64,000 bases of DNA, taken from NCBI RefSeq assembly GCF_001623525.1, contig NZ_CP015225.1:5344501-5408500 (forward strand). The letters run 5' to 3'. The stretch is from Pseudomonas fluorescens (GTDB taxonomy: Bacteria; Pseudomonadota; Gammaproteobacteria; Pseudomonadales; Pseudomonadaceae). Shown one piece after another: positions 61,100 to 64,000 of the stretch; the first letter of the stretch is position 1, and the number at the start of each line of letters is the position of its first letter. Under the pieces are notes generated by a model. It was not told where the DNA came from and made no database searches. It worked only from the letters and a program-made list of their open reading frames with translations. Made by a program: the position numbers and the translations under genes.

Positions 61100-62527
61100 T
61101 TAGTGCTCGATATGCTCGTCGTGACGCTTCTGCCGCCGCCCATCCTGCTTGGACAACTGGGAAAAAATCGTCGCTGCCAGCATCGCCATGATCCCCACCG
61201 TTACGAAGGTCAGCTGGAACGCGCCCAGCACGGTATCGACCCCATCGTTGCCCGCCTGGGCGGTAAAGCCGCCGAGTAGGGCGCCGGCGCAGGCCACGCC
61301 GAGGCTCAGGGACAGCTGCGCCACCACCGACAGCAGGCTGTTGCCGCTGCTGGCGCTGGCGTCGTCCAGGTCGATCAGGGTCACGGTGTTCATTGCGGTG
61401 AATTGCAGCGAGTTGATCGCCCCCAGCACCGCCAGTTGCGCCAGCAGCAGCCAGTACGGCGTCTGTTCGCTGACCAGGCCCATGCTCGCCAGCATCAGGC
61501 CCAGGGCCAGGGTGTTGCCGGTCAGGACGATGCGATAGCCCAGGCGTTCGATCAGTGGCCGGGCCACGGACTTGGCGACCATGGCCGCCGCCGCCAGGGG
61601 CAGCATGCTCATGCCAGCCTGGGACGGTGAATAGCCCAGGGCGACTTGCAGCAGCAACGGCACCAGGAACGGCAGGGCACCGCTGCCCAGGCGCGCGAAC
61701 AGATTGCCAAGAATGCCCACGGCGAAGGTCCGGGTCTTGAACAGCGATGGCGGGAACAGCGCATTCTCGACGTGCCCGGCCCGCAGCCAATAGGCCGCCA
61801 GGCAGGCCATGCCGCCGAACAGCAACAGCATCACCCGCAGGTGCGGCAGGTGCAGTTCACCCAGGCCTTCCATGGCAATGGTGATCAGCACCATCGCCGC
61901 ACCGAACAGCAGGAACCCCAGGCCATCGAACCGGGTGCGCTCGCTGCCGCGCAGGTCGGGGATGAACTTCCACACCGCATAACAGCCGATCACGCCCACC
62001 GGCAGGTTGATGATGAAGATCCAGTGCCAGGTCAGGTACTCCACCATCCAACCGCCCATGGTCGGGCCGATCAGCGGGCCGAGCAGGCCGGGGATGGTGA
62101 TGAAGCCCATGATCCGCACCAGTTCCGAGCGCGGATACGCTCGCAGCACCACCAGCCTGCCCACCGGCAGCATCAGCGCACCGCCCAGGCCCTGGATGAC
62201 CCGGGCGCCGATCAGCATGCTCAACGAATTGGATAAGGCGCACAGCAACGAGCCGAAGCTGAACAGCAGGATCGCCCCGAAGAAAATCTTCTTGGTGCCG
62301 AAGCGGTCGGCGATCCAGCCCGAGGCTGGGATCAGCAACGCCACGGTGAGCATGTAGGCGATGATCACGCCCTGCATGCGCAGCGGGTTTTCCGCCAGGT
62401 CGCTGGCCATGGCGGGCAGGGCGGTGTTGAGGATGGTCCCGTCCAGGGACTGCATGAAGAAGGCAATCGCCACCACCCACGGAAGCCAGCGGGCGGTGAC
62501 GGCGTCGAGCGGTGCGCGGTTGGGCAT
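61100..62527 (-). CDS. mdtD: MFS multidrug exporter, MdtD-like (DHA2 family)
   Basis: A 475-residue protein with 14 predicted helices. It opens with WLPWVVAIAFFMQSLDGTIL and TALPAMASDL, with motif A GWIADRFGTKK and motif C GLLGPLIGPTMGGWMVE. This is the MdtD/EmrB type. The drug substrate cannot be inferred. It is not beside mdtABC genes. Possibly cotranscribed with dbpA downstream, but a REPIN intervenes. Confidence 0.88.
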   Translation of the reverse strand: MPNRAPLDAVTARWLPWVVAIAFFMQSLDGTILNTALPAMASDLAENPLRMQGVIIAYMLTVALLIPASGWIADRFGTKKIFFGAILLFSFGSLLCALSNSLSMLIGARVIQGLGGALMLPVGRLVVLRAYPRSELVRIMGFITIPGLLGPLIGPTMGGWMVEYLTWHWIFIINLPVGVIGCYAVWKFIPDLRGSERTRFDGLGFLLFGAAMVLITIAMEGLGELHLPHLRVMLLLFGGMACLAAYWLRAGHVENALFPPSLFKTRTFAVGILGNLFARLGSGALPFLVPLLLQVALGYSPSQAGMSMLPLAAAAMVAKSVARPLIERLGYRIVLTGNTLALGLMLASMGLVSEQTPYWLLLAQLAVLGAINSLQFTAMNTVTLIDLDDASASSGNSLLSVVAQLSLSLGVACAGALLGGFTAQAGNDGVDTVLGAFQLTFVTVGIMAMLAATIFSQLSKQDGRRQKRHDEHIEH

Positions 62528-62572
62528 GGGACCTCTTGTATGAAGTGTTGATCAGGAACAGGTATCGCTGTT

Positions 62573-62702
62573 GTGGAGGGAGCTTGCTCCCGCTGGGTTG
62601 CGAAGCAACCCTGAAACCAGGCACCGCGGTGTTTCAGATGCATTGGGTCAGCAGGGTTTTGCGACTGCTGCGCAGTCGAGCGGGAGCAAGCTCCCTCGCC
62701 AC
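62573..62702. repeat. REPIN with a decayed left arm
   Basis: The right arm is intact, but the left arm reads GTGGAGGGAGC, lacking the CG of GTGGCGAGGGAGC. The inner core and GGTTGCGAAGCAACC hairpin remain. Confidence 0.88.
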
Positions 62703-62721
62703 AGGGGTACAACTCCGGTCA

Positions 62722-64000
62722 TTACAACGTCAAGGTCAACCGCTTCACCAGCGCCCCCGGCAACAACATCGAGGCCGTGGCCCGCTGGCTGTAGGTGCTG
62801 GCCGAGAGCAGCAGTTCCCGCTCTCGGGTCAGGCCTTCGAGTTGCGAGCCGAGCAGGCTGTAGACGCTGTCGTCGAAGCGCATGGTGCTGACCGGCGCGA
62901 CAATCTGGCCGTTCTCGACCCAGAACGTGGCGAAGCGGGTCATGCCGGTCAGGCGGGCGGCCGGTTGGTCCGAGTAGTTCAGGTACCAGAGGTTGCTGAT
63001 GTACAGCCCGGTGCCAAGTTGTTCGAGGATGTATTTGTGCTCCAGTTGTCCGGCCTGCATGTCCAGCGCCGTGGGGTATTCGTAGCTGCTGGCGCCGTTG
63101 GCGGCGAGGCCGTATTCAGCGGCGCTGCGGGAGTTGACCAACTGCGCATTGGCCGTGCCCTTGGCGATCAGCCCCAGGTCATTGCGGGGATAACCTTCGT
63201 CGGAAAACGCCGGGCTCAAGGAGCCGCTGACCTGCTCGCTCAGCCACACGTTGGGGCTCAAGCTTGCTTCGTTGGCGTAGAACTTCTGCAACGGGCTCTG
63301 CTTGCTGGCAATCGCCCGGGCCGAGAACCCACCCCAACTGAGCATGCCCATGATCTCTTCAAGGGCGGCCGGCGCCAGGTAGGCGCGGTATTCGCCGGGC
63401 GGCAACGTGCGCAACGGCAGGCCGAGAAACGCCAGTTGCTCGCGGGCCTGCTCGAAGCGCCGGGAAAATCCCTCACTGCTCCATTCATGCCCGGCGTAAC
63501 TGGCTTTCACGGCCTGGCCGTTTTCATGGAACAGGCTGAAATCGAAGTTGAAGCTGTTGGCCTGATGCCAGCCGAACGCCCCCGCAGAACTGGCGAAACC
63601 TCGACTGATGGGCCCGGCGGCGTAGAACCCCACCAGGTCCAGGCCTTCGGCGGCGCGGCTGATTTCGGCCACGGCCTGCTCAGTGTCCGGCAACGGATGG
63701 TCCTGTACGTTGTGGCTCTGCCAGTGGTTGTGGTTGAGCAGCAGGTACGGATCGCGGGGCAGCAGCGGCAGGGTTTCACGCAGTTGTTGCAGGCCTTCGG
63801 CCAGGCGTTGCAAATCCGTCTCGGCTTCGCCGGACAAGGTGATCTGCAAGTCGGCGTGGCGTCCGTCGTCGATCAGTTTGAAACTGACATTGGCCTGTTG
63901 CACCTGGCCGGCCTGGCGGACCTTGCCATGGTTGAAACGGACGAAGGCCGAGGACTCGGCGGCGTAGCCGAGGGTGAACTGTTCTGGCGTGTGCAAGGCA
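62722..64000 (-). CDS. TldD/PmbA-family protein, TldE-like (5' truncated by window)
   Basis: The frame is open to the window edge, so the start is outside. About 425 residues are seen. Family features include the C-terminal LEHKYILEQLGTGLYISNLWYLNYSDQ with TGMTRFATFWVENGQIV. No HExxxH zinc motif is seen, as expected for the PmbA/TldE partner rather than TldD itself. TldD/TldE act as a heterodimeric peptidase; a TldD-like gene may lie upstream outside the window (inference). Confidence 0.87.
   Translation of the reverse strand, partial: ALHTPEQFTLGYAAESSAFVRFNHGKVRQAGQVQQANVSFKLIDDGRHADLQITLSGEAETDLQRLAEGLQQLRETLPLLPRDPYLLLNHNHWQSHNVQDHPLPDTEQAVAEISRAAEGLDLVGFYAAGPISRGFASSAGAFGWHQANSFNFDFSLFHENGQAVKASYAGHEWSSEGFSRRFEQAREQLAFLGLPLRTLPPGEYRAYLAPAALEEIMGMLSWGGFSARAIASKQSPLQKFYANEASLSPNVWLSEQVSGSLSPAFSDEGYPRNDLGLIAKGTANAQLVNSRSAAEYGLAANGASSYEYPTALDMQAGQLEHKYILEQLGTGLYISNLWYLNYSDQPAARLTGMTRFATFWVENGQIVAPVSTMRFDDSVYSLLGSQLEGLTRERELLLSASTYSQRATASMLLPGALVKRLTLTL

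Overview
The window is a chromosomal segment of a fluorescent-group Pseudomonas (P. fluorescens/P. brassicacearum-like). The evidence is high-GC coding, the Chp chemosensory operon end, a malonate decarboxylase cluster of the pseudomonad type (mdcABCDEGH plus madLM and mdcR), an epd-pgk-fba central-carbon block, a SAH riboswitch in front of ahcY-metF, and dense REP/REPIN palindromes (about 16 in 64 kb) sitting almost exclusively between genes. No rRNA, tRNA, CRISPR array, prophage or intact insertion sequence was seen. Species assignment is inference.

Layout. 1-3.8 kb: 3' part of the ChpA-type CheA hybrid kinase gene, overlapping a chpC-type cheW gene. 3.8-4.6 kb: an 840-bp stretch of repeats. 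4.6-12.9 kb: malonate decarboxylase subunits, cofactor assembly enzymes, MadLM malonate importer and a convergent LysR regulator. 13-24 kb: housekeeping genes (YqfA, RsmE, BioA, an exported amine-oxidase-like flavoprotein, cytochrome b561 plus YceI, RhlE helicase, an orphan solute-binding protein). 23.3-26 kb: methyl-cycle genes metF and ahcY behind a promoter and SAH riboswitch. 26-37.2 kb: thioesterase, FNT channel, an ExoU-like patatin phospholipase, efflux/permease genes, MAPEG, MltA, c-type cytochrome, LigB, LysE. 37.4-46.2 kb: metK with an ArsR-methyltransferase regulator, diverging from tkt, then epd, pgk, two small lipoproteins and fba. 46.2-50.9 kb: a ParDE-type toxin-antitoxin pair, a small Pseudomonas-type protein, more repeats and three tandem PL7 alginate lyase genes, each with its own copy of a conserved upstream region. 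51-64 kb: a REC-PAS-GGDEF-EAL protein, YgjP-like peptidase, ElaA, a second orphan solute-binding protein, YccS, HI0933-family flavoprotein, DbpA, MdtD-like exporter, and the 3' part of a TldD/PmbA-family gene.

How the parts fit. MadLM imports malonate; the MdcACDE complex decarboxylates it to acetate on a special ACP (MdcC), whose prosthetic group is made and attached by MdcB/MdcG and first malonylated by MdcH. metK, ahcY and metF form the activated-methyl cycle and are split between two loci: one carries a SAH riboswitch, the other is preceded by an ArsR-methyltransferase gene and a 24-bp palindrome. The PL7 lyases lie next to a c-di-GMP protein, which suggests (inference) a link to alginate/biofilm turnover.

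Most notable items: the ExoU-like phospholipase with no visible SpcU-like chaperone gene, the PL7 tandem triplication with duplicated regulatory DNA, the palindromic operator and overlapping mini-ORF at the ArsR-methyltransferase gene, an EAL domain with a substituted metal ligand, and an exported flavoprotein with a histone-H1-like tail.
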